This document shows, piece by piece, positions 1-7,661 of a stretch of DNA of 15,470 nt; position 1 is the stretch's first letter; the number at the start of each line of letters is the position of its first letter. Both the position numbers and the translations under genes were made by a program. The notes under the pieces are model-generated. The model had not been told where the DNA came from, searched no databases, and was given only the letters and a program-made list of their open reading frames with translations. The DNA is from an uncultured Varibaculum sp. Its GTDB lineage: Bacteria > Actinomycetota > Actinomycetes > Actinomycetales > Actinomycetaceae. Location of the stretch: assembly GCA_947255165.1 (NCBI GenBank), contig CAMYFZ010000043.1, positions 1-15,470 on the forward strand, written 5' to 3'.

Positions 1-154
1 CCCGGGCATTCCTGATTACCAGTCGCCCGTCCTCTAATATCGGATCCACAGTATGGACTTTTACGTGGTCGCCATAGGGCAAAGTAATCAAAGAAGCCGA
101 GTTAAAACAGGCCATAGCTTCCGGTAATCTATACAGGGGCACCGGGATAGTCAT
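1..154 (-). CDS. N-terminal part of a probable PPOX-like (FMN-binding split barrel) protein
   Basis: The minus-strand frame begins with ATG at 152-154 and runs off the window, giving 51 residues with no stop. A good ribosome site (AGAGAGGA) lies just upstream of the ATG. The visible part reads as a short helix, then a strand 'ASLITLPYGD', then 'HVKVHTVDPILEDGRLVI'. This strand-turn-strand pattern, with a DGRL turn, resembles the first hairpin of actinobacterial pyridoxamine 5'-phosphate oxidase-like flavin proteins. The family is inferred from that pattern only, because the rest lies outside the window. It has its own promoter (see 226-260) and is separated from the transporter gene by a weak hairpin, so it is probably a separate transcription unit. 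That a gene starts here is well supported; the function is uncertain. Confidence 0.6.
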   Translation of the reverse strand, partial: MTIPVPLYRLPEAMACFNSASLITLPYGDHVKVHTVDPILEDGRLVIRNAR

Positions 155-205
155 CTATTTTCCTCTCTAAGCTTTGGCGATGGCGTCAACTTTGAGCCTA
201 GTTAA

Positions 206-221
206 CGGATCGCCCGATCCG
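206..221. repeat. 7-bp palindrome with 2-nt spacer in the leader of the 1-154 gene
   Basis: CGGATCG (206-212) and CGATCCG (215-221) are exact reverse complements separated by CC. The site lies directly downstream of the predicted transcription start of the minus-strand gene. It could be a second regulator site; the 2-nt loop is too tight for a good RNA hairpin unless the stem frays. Confidence 0.4.
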
Positions 222-225
222 CGAG

Positions 226-260
226 CGCTATTGTATACGAAGGTAACAATAGCGTCTCAA
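226..260 (-). promoter_or_regulatory. Promoter of the 1-154 gene overlapped by a 9-bp inverted repeat (likely operator)
   Basis: On the minus strand TTGAGA (255-260) is followed by a 17-bp spacer and TATACA (232-237); TACAAT (230-235) is an alternative -10. The perfect inverted repeat CGCTATTGT (226-234) / ACAATAGCG (246-254), with an 11-nt centre, covers the spacer and the -10. A second perfect palindrome, CGGATCG-CC-CGATCCG (206-221), falls in the start of the leader. A repressor or activator site on this promoter is the simplest reading. The regulator is unknown. Confidence 0.5.
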
Positions 261-312
261 AATCCTGTCTGTACTTGCAGTTTACCGGAAAACCCCGTTA
301 GACGATAGCAAA

Positions 313-328
313 TGCCGAAGCCTCGGCA
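313..328 (-). terminator. Weak hairpin downstream of the BetT-type gene
   Basis: On the minus strand TGCCGA-GGCT-TCGGCA forms a 6-bp stem starting 15 nt after the transporter stop codon (344-346), followed by only TTT. It may end transcription inefficiently. No better terminator was seen between 155 and 343. Confidence 0.35.
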
Positions 329-343
329 CTGCTTGTCCCCGTT

Positions 344-2413
344 TTAGACGTCGTTGATACGCCAATAGTCCTGGTAACGATCGAAATGGTCAAAAGCATC
401 ATGAATGATGGCGCTGCGTGAATACCCCATCACGTCATAATCTTGATCATTATCGGGTAAATGCACTTCCAGGCGCGTAGATCGGGGAGTACTGGGGGCA
501 GAGCCGGCAAAAATAGTATTCGCGGTATCTACCGCCAAAATCCGGTATACAAACTGGTCAGGGCCTTTGAAAGCCGTTAACTTTAGGCGGTCATAGATAC
601 GGATCTGGGGGTCGACCTGCTCCAGAGGATCATTATCTGAGCGAACAACCTCGGCGGGAATCCCCTGTTTGTTAAGTTCTGCGGCAAAGTCACGCAGTGC
701 CGGTTCTGCCACTTTATCCAAGTAAGCCTGGGCTTCTAGGGGGGTTACCTGCCCGAAAGTTCGTGAAATTCGATCACGCCAATTGGCCTCCAACCTACCG
801 GCGATAGAACCGGTTCCCGCCAGGATGTTGCGAGCAGAATGAGCCCGCAGCTGTCGGGCACGGCGATCCTGTTTTAGGGCTCTAGCCAAGCCAATCATCA
901 CCAAAATCATCACTAGTGAGAAGGGAAGTCCCATGATAATGGTGGCGTTTTGTAACGCCGGGATACCCCCTACTATCAGCATTCCGATAGTTAGCAGCCC
1001 GGTTACCGCCGCCCAAAAAATTCGTAGCCATCCGGGAGCGTCGGAGCGCACTGTCGGTAAAAATGAGGACAGGTTCGCCATAATGAGCGCGCCCGAGTCC
1101 GCGGAGGTTACGTAGAATAGCAGGCCTACGAAGGTGGCTAAACCCATGATAAATACCGCTGCCGGACACTGCTGCAACAGCAAGTAAAAGCCCATTTCCG
1201 GAGCTTTTAGGGTTGCATCAGCAAAGGCTTTATCTCCGCTACGAATCAGGTCAATGGCGGCGTTACCGAAAATAGCTACCCACATGAGGACGTAGGAAAA
1301 GGGAATCAGCATGGTTCCTACTACGAATTCCCGCAGGGTGCGTCCTCGGGAAATCCGCGCCAGGAACATTCCCACAAAGGATGCCCAGGCCACCCACCAC
1401 GCCCAAAAGAACAGCGTCCAGGCGGACATCCAGGCGCTTACGTCAGAATAAGCAAAAGTTTCGAGGGCGCGGCGCGGGAACGACCAGACGAAGTCCCCGA
1501 TATTCATCACAATGGCGTTGAGTAGAAAATCTGTTCTACCGGTGATGAAAACCCAGCCTGCCAGGAACAATGCTAGTACTACGTTAATTTGGCTAAGGAA
1601 GCGGATTCCTTTATGGATTCCGGTAGTGGCCGAGACAGTAGCCATGGCTACCGCTAGAATCACCAGCCCTACTTGGGCGGGGATTCCTTGGTCGATTCCG
1701 AAAAGAATTTGCAGTCCCACATTAAGTTGCACCACCCCGATTCCCAGGGTGGTGGCCACCCCGAAAATAGTGCCTAAGATGGCGGCTCCATCAACGATAT
1801 GCCCCAGGGGGCCGTCAAGTTTGTCACCGAAAATCGGGTGGAGGGCGGAGCGTACTGAGAGCGGTTGCTTACGGCGATAGGCGAAATACCCTAAAGCCAT
1901 CCCCATCAGGGCATACATTCCCCAACCGGTGATGCCGTAGTGGAAAAGAGTCCAAACTGTGGCCTCTCGGGCGGCCTCGATAGTTTCCCCCTTCCCCACG
2001 GGAGGCTGCATATATTGGCTGACCGGGCCAGCTACGGAGAAAAATAGGATATCGGTGCCGATACCGGCAGCAAAAAGCATCGATGCCCAAGAAAAAGTAG
2101 AAAACTCGGGACGGGAATTAGGCGGTCCCAGCCGGGTTTCCCCATAACGGGAAAAGCCCAGGAAAAACACGAAAACTAGGATGATGGCGGCTAGCACGAT
2201 GTAGAACCAGCCGAACCATTTCGAGATGGACCCCACCGCTACCCCTAGCACCTCGGCGGCGCTGGTGGGGGAAACAAGTGCCCACAGGGCGATAGCCAAG
2301 ATTCCTGCGGAAGAACCCAGGAAAACCGGGAAGTTTACTTTCGCGTCTTGCCGGATAGCTTCCGGTGTGGGCGCGACCTGTTCTATTGGGGTTTCGCCTA
2401 AAGATTGGCTCAT
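344..2413 (-). CDS. betT: BetT-type choline/glycine betaine transporter (BCCT family)
   Basis: This 689-residue membrane protein belongs to the betaine/choline/carnitine transporters, which take up osmoprotectants or their precursors. The membrane core spans about residues 25-510. The order of motifs follows the BetT branch: 'SWASMLFAAGIG' (about 108-119), 'QYMQPP' (133-138), 'TLFHYGITGW' (155-164), 'GTIFGVATTLGIGVVQLN' (214-231), and the aromatic 'FFWAWW' followed by 'LARISRGRT' (335-359). A hydrophilic tail of about 180 residues follows, as in BetT, where it serves osmotic regulation. BetT is proton-coupled, fitting the absence of the sodium-type MGIG motif. Oddities are Thr120 in the GIGxD loop, Gly129 where BetT has Glu (AEP to AGP), and Ser345 where the family has Pro (WSPF to WASF). 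The start is the first ATG of the frame; the ribosome site is poor (GGATGG). It is divergent from lacI and functionally unrelated to the sugar operon. Confidence 0.93.
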   Translation of the reverse strand: MSQSLGETPIEQVAPTPEAIRQDAKVNFPVFLGSSAGILAIALWALVSPTSAAEVLGVAVGSISKWFGWFYIVLAAIILVFVFFLGFSRYGETRLGPPNSRPEFSTFSWASMLFAAGIGTDILFFSVAGPVSQYMQPPVGKGETIEAAREATVWTLFHYGITGWGMYALMGMALGYFAYRRKQPLSVRSALHPIFGDKLDGPLGHIVDGAAILGTIFGVATTLGIGVVQLNVGLQILFGIDQGIPAQVGLVILAVAMATVSATTGIHKGIRFLSQINVVLALFLAGWVFITGRTDFLLNAIVMNIGDFVWSFPRRALETFAYSDVSAWMSAWTLFFWAWWVAWASFVGMFLARISRGRTLREFVVGTMLIPFSYVLMWVAIFGNAAIDLIRSGDKAFADATLKAPEMGFYLLLQQCPAAVFIMGLATFVGLLFYVTSADSGALIMANLSSFLPTVRSDAPGWLRIFWAAVTGLLTIGMLIVGGIPALQNATIIMGLPFSLVMILVMIGLARALKQDRRARQLRAHSARNILAGTGSIAGRLEANWRDRISRTFGQVTPLEAQAYLDKVAEPALRDFAAELNKQGIPAEVVRSDNDPLEQVDPQIRIYDRLKLTAFKGPDQFVYRILAVDTANTIFAGSAPSTPRSTRLEVHLPDNDQDYDVMGYSRSAIIHDAFDHFDRYQDYWRINDV

Positions 2414-2601
2414 AGGAAACCATCCATCCCGTATTGTATCTGCTCGGCATCTCCTAAAATAATGCCTAGTTATATCTCTAGGTTAAAATACCAGGTTCAC
2501 GCGCCCCGTGACTTGCCGGTATCAACATGGAAAAGCGGAAGTCTTAAAAATCGAGTTTCCCGTTAATTGCGGTAGAGCCGCTAGATAGTAGAGTTACTGT
2601 T
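2414..2601. promoter_or_regulatory. Divergent intergenic region between betT and lacI
   Basis: These 188 bp must hold both promoters. For betT the best minus-strand -10 is TACAAT, shortly before the start codon, but no convincing -35 lies 16-18 nt upstream. For lacI, TAGATA (2582-2587) would place the transcript start within about 10 nt of the ATG, with no Shine-Dalgarno, suggesting a leaderless or very short leader. Two short inverted repeats are present: CCTAG-8 nt-CTAGG near 2464-2481 and TCACG-5 nt-CGTGA near 2498-2512. No copy of the 12-bp operator of the sugar promoter was found here, so autoregulation of lacI through that motif is not supported. Confidence 0.35.
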
Positions 2602-3645
2602 ATGTCTTCCCCATCTAACGGCCGTCGCCCCACGCTACACGACGTGGCCCGACTGGCGGGTTGCTCCTATCAGACCGTATCTCGCGTCGTGAACGACAAG
2701 GGTGCGGTACACCCGGATACTCGCAAACGGGTTCTCGCCGCTATCGCTCAGGTAGGTTATCGACGTAATGGCGCAGCTGCAGCTCTGAAGACCGACCGGC
2801 CCGGCAGCATCGGGGTGGTTACCGACTCATCCTGGCGCTATGGACCGATGGGAGCCCTGCTAGGCATCGAAAACGCCGCAAGCGAAGTGGGGAAACATGT
2901 CATCCTGTCCGTCAACGACAAAGAGTCCTTCGGTTCACTCGAGTCAACTCTCGACACTTTCCGTGATGCCTACGTTGACGGTCTTATTGTCATCGCTCCG
3001 CTGGCGCGAGAAGCCGAACTCGCCTTGGCCTCCATAGGGAACACCGGGTGGGCTAGCGTACTGCCCATCGTTGTCCTCGCTGCTGACCTCGCCCCTCTTC
3101 CACATGCCATCGTGGTCTCCGAGGATCAATATGAGGGCTCGGTGCGAGCCGTGGAACATCTAATTAGTCTCGGTCACCAGAACATTGCCCATGTGGCTGG
3201 CGCTCAGGAATGGCTGGAAGGTCAGGTTCGCCTCAAAGGCTGGCGAGACACCCTGGTGGCCCACGATCTACCCGTACCCGAAGCCATTATTGGTGACTGG
3301 TCGGGAGAAAGTGGATATCAGGCTGGATGCCGCATCGCAGCCCTAACACCCCGCCCCACAGCCGTATTCGTAGCGTCCGACCTGATGGCCCTGGGTATGA
3401 TACGGGCACTTAAAGAGCACGGCCTGCGCATCCCCGAAGACATCAGCATCGTTGGTTTCGACGATCATGAGTTCGCGCCCCAATTCGACCCTCCGCTCAC
3501 CACCGTGCGACAGGACTTCGTGGCTCTGGGGCGGCTATGTGTGCGCAGCCTCCAGGATCCGGAATCTGATCCCCGGCGCACCATCTCACCCAACCTCATC
3601 GTTAGGGCAAGCACTGCTCCACCTTCCAGCCTCAAGGCATCATGA
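2602..3645 (+). CDS. LacI-family transcriptional regulator
   Basis: The 347-residue protein has the full LacI/GalR architecture. The helix-turn-helix is at about residues 11-36 ('TLHDVARLAGCSYQTVSRVV'). The hinge helix (about 53-64, 'YRRNGAAAALKT') carries Leu62 in the position that inserts into the central CG of the operator. A periplasmic-binding-protein-like effector domain follows from about residue 67 to the end, with 'GSIGVVTD', 'HAIVVSEDQYEGSVRAVEHL' and 'PEDISIVGFDDHEFA'. Such proteins usually repress a sugar operon until the sugar or its product binds. The gene is convergent with the sugar operon and is the only regulator seen in the window, so it is the natural candidate for the palindrome at 10419-10430. 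Start: first ATG, no Shine-Dalgarno, possibly leaderless. The effector is unknown but probably related to the substrate of the GH at 4598-6643. Confidence 0.93.
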   Translation: MSSPSNGRRPTLHDVARLAGCSYQTVSRVVNDKGAVHPDTRKRVLAAIAQVGYRRNGAAAALKTDRPGSIGVVTDSSWRYGPMGALLGIENAASEVGKHVILSVNDKESFGSLESTLDTFRDAYVDGLIVIAPLAREAELALASIGNTGWASVLPIVVLAADLAPLPHAIVVSEDQYEGSVRAVEHLISLGHQNIAHVAGAQEWLEGQVRLKGWRDTLVAHDLPVPEAIIGDWSGESGYQAGCRIAALTPRPTAVFVASDLMALGMIRALKEHGLRIPEDISIVGFDDHEFAPQFDPPLTTVRQDFVALGRLCVRSLQDPESDPRRTISPNLIVRASTAPPSSLKAS

Positions 3646-3753
3646 AGATGATCAGGCATGAGGCCGTTAGGCGTCAGTAACCGCGACGGTGAGGGCGACC
3701 CCGAAATGGGATGAGGATCCTGCCAAGCTGGAACTTGTTGCCGCAATATGAAG

Positions 3754-3782
3754 TGGCCGGGACCTCAAAGAGGTCCCGGCCA
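3754..3782. terminator. 13-bp hairpin between convergent lacI and the sugar operon
   Basis: TGGCCGGGACCTC (3754-3766), AAA, GAGGTCCCGGCCA (3770-3782) is a perfect 13-bp stem with a 3-nt loop. It begins 18 nt after the last gene of the minus-strand operon and about 110 nt after the lacI stop. No long U-tract follows in either direction, but stability and position make a bidirectional terminator, or an mRNA 3'-end stabiliser, the best reading. Confidence 0.75.
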
Positions 3783-3800
3783 AATTCCTATCCTATGAGA

Positions 3801-4580
3801 TTAGCCGACGCGTTCCACCTGGAAGTCGTCACCCAGCTCACTTACGACCGCGGCCTTGTCCTCAGAGGCCAAGAACCGTTCAGCGGCCTTACGGGTGCAG
3901 CTCACCACCAGCTTGACATCGCCCTCGCGACCATTGGCGAAGGAGACCAGACGCTGCGTCACCGCAGCCCGGTCACCTTTGATATCAACCAAGCTCGGGT
4001 CGGCGGTACCAATCGAGATGACCTTCCGGTCCTGATCAAAACGCAAGATGAGGCTGGTCCACAAGGAGTTGTCGTCATGCACAGCCAGCACCAAAGTGCT
4101 GTTCGGGCTAACGAACGCCTCCGTAGCGGCCACCACCTGATCATGAGAAGCACCCAACTTCCACTGCAGACCCAGGGTCTGATCAGCAGGTTCGGGAGCA
4201 GTCACGATCGTTGACTGGTAGCGGTCGCGCAGCAGGCTCCAAGAGCGGCAAACGTAGACATCGAGGTCCTCGTCCGCATTCCAGGCGTTCTGGTACTCGG
4301 CAAAGTACTCGTCCATCGCATCGCGCTCGGCCACCATTACGAAATCAACCTGATCCCGGTTGGCAGCATATAGCGCGTCCGCAGCAGCCTGCAGATCATC
4401 GACCTGCGTCGGTGCCTGAGCTACCTCCGCGCCTTGGGTGTGGCGGCATTTAACCACCTTTCCCTTTTCCAACAGACACACGATCCTGCGGGCGCCCTTG
4501 GCGGAACGCAGCAGCAGGTGCTGCGCATTGCGCCACTGGTCCACGTCCAGATCGGCCATTAAAACATCACCGTGAAGCAT
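3801..4580 (-). CDS. Unrecognised 259-residue protein, last gene of the sugar operon
   Basis: I do not recognise this family. The reading frame extends to 4688, but the extra residues overlap the glycosidase gene. The start at ATG 4578-4580 has a good ribosome site (GAAAGGA) and lies 17 nt after the glycosidase stop. The protein has no signal peptide and no hydrophobic segment long enough to cross the membrane, so it is probably cytoplasmic. Its look is mixed alpha/beta: strands such as 'RRIVCLLEKGKVVKC' (about 31-45), 'VDFVMVAERD' (75-84), 'DVYVCRSWSLLRDRY' (about 103-117), 'STLVLAVHDDNSLWTSLILRFD' (about 157-178) and 'VKLVVSCTRKAAERFLA' near the C-terminus, with acidic linkers. No catalytic motif or metal-binding cluster is evident. 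Co-transcription with importer and glycosidase suggests a role in handling the same sugar, as an accessory or modifying protein; this is inference from context only. Confidence 0.85.
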   Translation of the reverse strand: MLHGDVLMADLDVDQWRNAQHLLLRSAKGARRIVCLLEKGKVVKCRHTQGAEVAQAPTQVDDLQAAADALYAANRDQVDFVMVAERDAMDEYFAEYQNAWNADEDLDVYVCRSWSLLRDRYQSTIVTAPEPADQTLGLQWKLGASHDQVVAATEAFVSPNSTLVLAVHDDNSLWTSLILRFDQDRKVISIGTADPSLVDIKGDRAAVTQRLVSFANGREGDVKLVVSCTRKAAERFLASEDKAAVVSELGDDFQVERVG

Positions 4581-4597
4581 TGTAGTTCCTTTCAGCT

Positions 4598-6643
4598 CTA
4601 TAGCGAGCAGTCGTAGACATTGATTGAGTAAGCGGGCATAGAAGTCGACAACTGGCAGCCCTGGACGGTGCCCGGCTGGCCAGACCACAGTTCGGTCGCC
4701 TTTTCGACCTCGAAGGGCAGTTCGACACGGGCCTCAATGGCCTCAGCTGTCGGGTTGGCGACAAACACCACGCGACGCTTCTGGTCGCCTTGGTCGGCGT
4801 GAACCACTACGTCGAGGCGGGTGTCGCTCTTGCGTACGGCGGATACTTCGGCTGCAGCGCACGCCTTATCGAGCACGCTGGAGGCATCTTCGCCGTCCTT
4901 GACAACGAACCACTTGCCCTTGCCAGACTCGACGGCGTCCTTGAGGATGGTGCAGGGGTTCATTAGGGAGTCGAGCTCGGGTAGCTTCGGACCAACAACG
5001 GCGCAGCCACCGCCGGCTACGAAGTCCACCAGGGCCTGCTGGACCTTTGCATCCAGGTAGTCGAGGGTCGGCAGCACGATAATGCGGCGTTCACCCCAGC
5101 GTGCGGGATCCAAGTCAGTATCGGAGATCACGAAGTCGTGACCACCGGCAGACAGCGCTTCGAAGTAGGAGCCGAAGGCCTTGCTCTTCTCCAACTGGAC
5201 CGGGGCGTCAAAGCCCAGGTTGTCCTCGCTAATGGTCAGCGGGTTGGCATATTCGCTAAAGCCCGACGGAGTCTCCAAGAAGTCACCGGGGAAGGAGACC
5301 AGCACTGAGGCCGCCTCTAACCGGTCGTACTCGCGGTTCGCCAGGAGCAGTACCTTCGCGTCACGACGCAGGGAGGTAAACCCGTTTTCGGACTGCATCC
5401 GGTTGGCATTGCTGAACATCTTTTCGTGATCTTCGCGTACCCGACCATCGCGGCGGATGGGAGAGTCCAACCAGCGGTCGCGCTCGACCAGCATGTAACG
5501 GCTGAAACCCTTGATGCCCTGCATCAGCGCGGCTTTGGTGACGAATTCCTCGTCGTAGATTTCGCCCGGGTTCAGGTACCAGGGCCACACGCCAGCGATG
5601 AACTCCGGGATGTAGGGGAAACGGCTGGTACCCACCACATACGAGCCTACGGTTTTCACGTGGCTGTAGAGTTCCTTGCGGGAGTAAATATCAAAGCCGA
5701 CGAAGTCGAGTTTTTCTTCCAGCTTGGTGATATTGAAAGGTGTGGTGAAGCCGGAAGCTGCGCCACCAGGACCTAGCGGGTGCGGGTAGTTATGGAACAG
5801 GGCAATCTTGTCCAGCCCGCGCTCACGCATCATGTCGGCGAGGCGATCCATCGAAATGATCAGGTACTGCTCGCGGTACTCAATCCAGTCGGCCAAGGCC
5901 GGGATGTCATGCTTGTCCTTGCCTTCGAAGCGCCGCGGCGGTTCGATTTCGTCTTTGCTGCCGTAGGAGGTCCCGTAGGCCTTGTTGATGGCCGCCAGGT
6001 CACCGTACTTGTCAAGCAAGAAGCTGCGGTACTGTGCCAACGACTCTTCGGAGTAGTCGGCCGCGTAGGCGTTAATGCAGAAGAAGTACGCCATTTCGTT
6101 ATCAACTTGAGCTGCAACAATGCCGCCCTTGGGGTAACAGTGACGAGCCAGGATCTCACAGATCGCGTCATACCAGAGCGCGGTCTCTTCGAAGAACTCA
6201 TCGGATGCGTAGTTGACGGCGGGGATCGGCTTGGGAACCTGGGTCAGAACGGTGCGTCCACCCTTGGCGTTGCGCATCTGCAACCGTTCGTTCTCGAGAA
6301 TACGTTTGGGGTACCCGAACCAGGTCAACTCCGAGTTAATCTGCGGTCCCGGACGCACGATGACCCGGAAATCCTTTTCCTCACATAGGGTGAGGAAAGC
6401 ATCGATATCCTTGTTTCCCGAGAAGTCGAAGACTCCCTTTTCTACCTCGTGGATCTCCCACGGGATATAGATCGAGATCATGTTGAAACCCATACCCTTG
6501 ACAGATTCAAGGATCTGATCCCACTTATCTCGGTCGAGCCTCCAATAGTGTACGGCACCGCCGTACAGCGAGACTGTCTCGCCATCAACCTTGAAGGCGC
6601 TCTTGCCAACCGACACCGGCCGGTTGTCTATTTGCTTCTCCAT
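4598..6643 (-). CDS. Cytoplasmic clan GH-A glycosidase with mixed GH35/GH42 features (putative beta-galactosidase)
   Basis: This 681-residue enzyme probably hydrolyses a beta-galactoside or related glycoside inside the cell; no signal peptide is present. The N-terminal barrel resembles GH35: 'YGGAVHYWRLDRDKW' (27-41), 'PWEIHEVEKGVFDFSG' (61-76) and 'RPGPQINSE' (97-105). The presumed acid/base is Glu183 in 'QVDNEMA', and the presumed nucleophile is Glu347 in 'IPEFIAGVWPW'. In contrast, 'YGDLAAINKAYGTSYGS' (about 213-229) and the later domain with 'SYFEALSAGGHDFVI' and 'LVDFVAGGGCAVVGP' look like the GH42 loop and its amidotransferase-like trimerisation domain. A small beta domain follows at the C-terminus. 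The family assignment within the clan is therefore open. The gene follows the permease after 55 nt, has its own strong ribosome site (GAAAGGAAG), ends in TAG, and is 17 nt from the next gene. Lysine is read as AAG throughout the N-terminal stretch checked. Confidence 0.88.
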   Translation of the reverse strand: MEKQIDNRPVSVGKSAFKVDGETVSLYGGAVHYWRLDRDKWDQILESVKGMGFNMISIYIPWEIHEVEKGVFDFSGNKDIDAFLTLCEEKDFRVIVRPGPQINSELTWFGYPKRILENERLQMRNAKGGRTVLTQVPKPIPAVNYASDEFFEETALWYDAICEILARHCYPKGGIVAAQVDNEMAYFFCINAYAADYSEESLAQYRSFLLDKYGDLAAINKAYGTSYGSKDEIEPPRRFEGKDKHDIPALADWIEYREQYLIISMDRLADMMRERGLDKIALFHNYPHPLGPGGAASGFTTPFNITKLEEKLDFVGFDIYSRKELYSHVKTVGSYVVGTSRFPYIPEFIAGVWPWYLNPGEIYDEEFVTKAALMQGIKGFSRYMLVERDRWLDSPIRRDGRVREDHEKMFSNANRMQSENGFTSLRRDAKVLLLANREYDRLEAASVLVSFPGDFLETPSGFSEYANPLTISEDNLGFDAPVQLEKSKAFGSYFEALSAGGHDFVISDTDLDPARWGERRIIVLPTLDYLDAKVQQALVDFVAGGGCAVVGPKLPELDSLMNPCTILKDAVESGKGKWFVVKDGEDASSVLDKACAAAEVSAVRKSDTRLDVVVHADQGDQKRRVVFVANPTAEAIEARVELPFEVEKATELWSGQPGTVQGCQLSTSMPAYSINVYDCSL

Positions 6644-6698
6644 AGTTCTTCCTTTCTTTTTTACTGCGGAGAGATTTAAGTTCCTGTTTTTTGAGTGG

Positions 6699-7661
6699 CT
6701 AGTCTTTACGGGCCAGGGCGACTGCCAGAATAATGATGATGCCCCGAATGATCTGCTGCTGAGAGGTGTCTAGTCCGGCCAGGATGAGACCGTAGTTGAT
6801 CGTTGCCATCAGCAGGGCACCGAAGAACGTGCCGACCACGGAGCCGCGTCCGCCAGCAAGTGCGGTCCCACCGAGAATCACTGCGGCGATGGCGTTCATC
6901 TCGTCACCGGCGCCCCACTGGAAGCGGCCAGACATGAGACGCCCAGCGTAGAGCATGCCTGCTACGGCTGCTCCCATTGAGCAGATCAGCATGACCCGGA
7001 AACGCACCCAGGAGGTGCTAATACCGGAGTACTCGGCGGCGACCGGGTTGGCGCCGGTAGCTAGGATCTGACGTCCAAAGCGCATCTTCTTGAGCAGCAG
7101 GGTGCCACCTACAACGAAGAGCACCATCCAGATGATCAAACCCGGGATGGGACCGATTTTGCCGCCCCCAAAGTTGGCGATGTAGTTCATGTCTAGAATG
7201 GGTATCGGTGCAGAATCCGTCACCCACTGGGCAATGCCGAAAGTTATGCCCATCATAGCCAACGTGACCAGGAAGGACGGTATTCGGACAAAGGCCACGA
7301 GGGCGCCGTTGATACTACCGACGATCGCGCCCAGGGCCAGCCCGGCCAGAATACCAGGCACCAGTCCGAAGTGCGATAGCGCCAGCGCTGTCACCACCGA
7401 AGCCAGGCCTGCTACGGAACCGACGGAAAGGTCGATTTCCGCGGCGGCGATTACCAGGGTCATCCCGACAGCAATCACCGAGACGATGGCCGCTTGGCGC
7501 AGGATATTCCAGAAGCTGGCTGTGGACAAGAAGCCCTCGTCGCGCAGCAGCACCGAGAAGATGAGCAGGACGGCCACGAAGCCGACATAGATGATGTCCC
7601 GACGCCAGTCAAAGTTAAAACCCTTGCGGGGCACCGTGTCTAGGGCTTTTGAATTACTCAT
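6699..7661 (-). CDS. Ribose-type (CUT2) sugar ABC transporter permease, RbsC family
   Basis: The 320-residue membrane protein is the channel subunit of a CUT2 importer, normally a homodimer with about ten membrane segments each. It starts with a short cytoplasmic leader (about 1-22). The family signature 'VGMTLVIAAAEIDLSVGS' sits at 65-82, followed by the paired stretches 'GSINGALVAFVRIPSFLVTLAMM' and, near the end, 'IAAVILGGTALAGGRGSVVGTFFGALLM', both typical of RbsC. Length is normal. Its ATG (7659-7661) lies inside the end of the ATPase gene, an 8-nt overlap (ATGAGTAA), so translation of the two is probably coupled. It ends in TAG (6699-6701). The sugar cannot be read from the sequence. 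'rbsC' would imply ribose, which the neighbouring glycosidase makes doubtful, so no symbol is given. Confidence 0.95.
   Translation of the reverse strand: MSNSKALDTVPRKGFNFDWRRDIIYVGFVAVLLIFSVLLRDEGFLSTASFWNILRQAAIVSVIAVGMTLVIAAAEIDLSVGSVAGLASVVTALALSHFGLVPGILAGLALGAIVGSINGALVAFVRIPSFLVTLAMMGITFGIAQWVTDSAPIPILDMNYIANFGGGKIGPIPGLIIWMVLFVVGGTLLLKKMRFGRQILATGANPVAAEYSGISTSWVRFRVMLICSMGAAVAGMLYAGRLMSGRFQWGAGDEMNAIAAVILGGTALAGGRGSVVGTFFGALLMATINYGLILAGLDTSQQQIIRGIIIILAVALARKD

Noticed and set aside
4581..4688. Longer start for the 259-residue protein, and a 108-nt overlap with the glycosidase
   Set aside because: The ATG at 4578-4580 has a good ribosome site and normal spacing, while the added residues are just the glycosidase 3' end in another frame.
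5426..6388. Long plus-strand frames opposite the glycosidase (5426-5776 and 5780-6388)
   Set aside because: They mirror a strongly biased gene on the other strand, have no ribosome site and no recognisable domains. Long antisense frames are expected with this codon bias.
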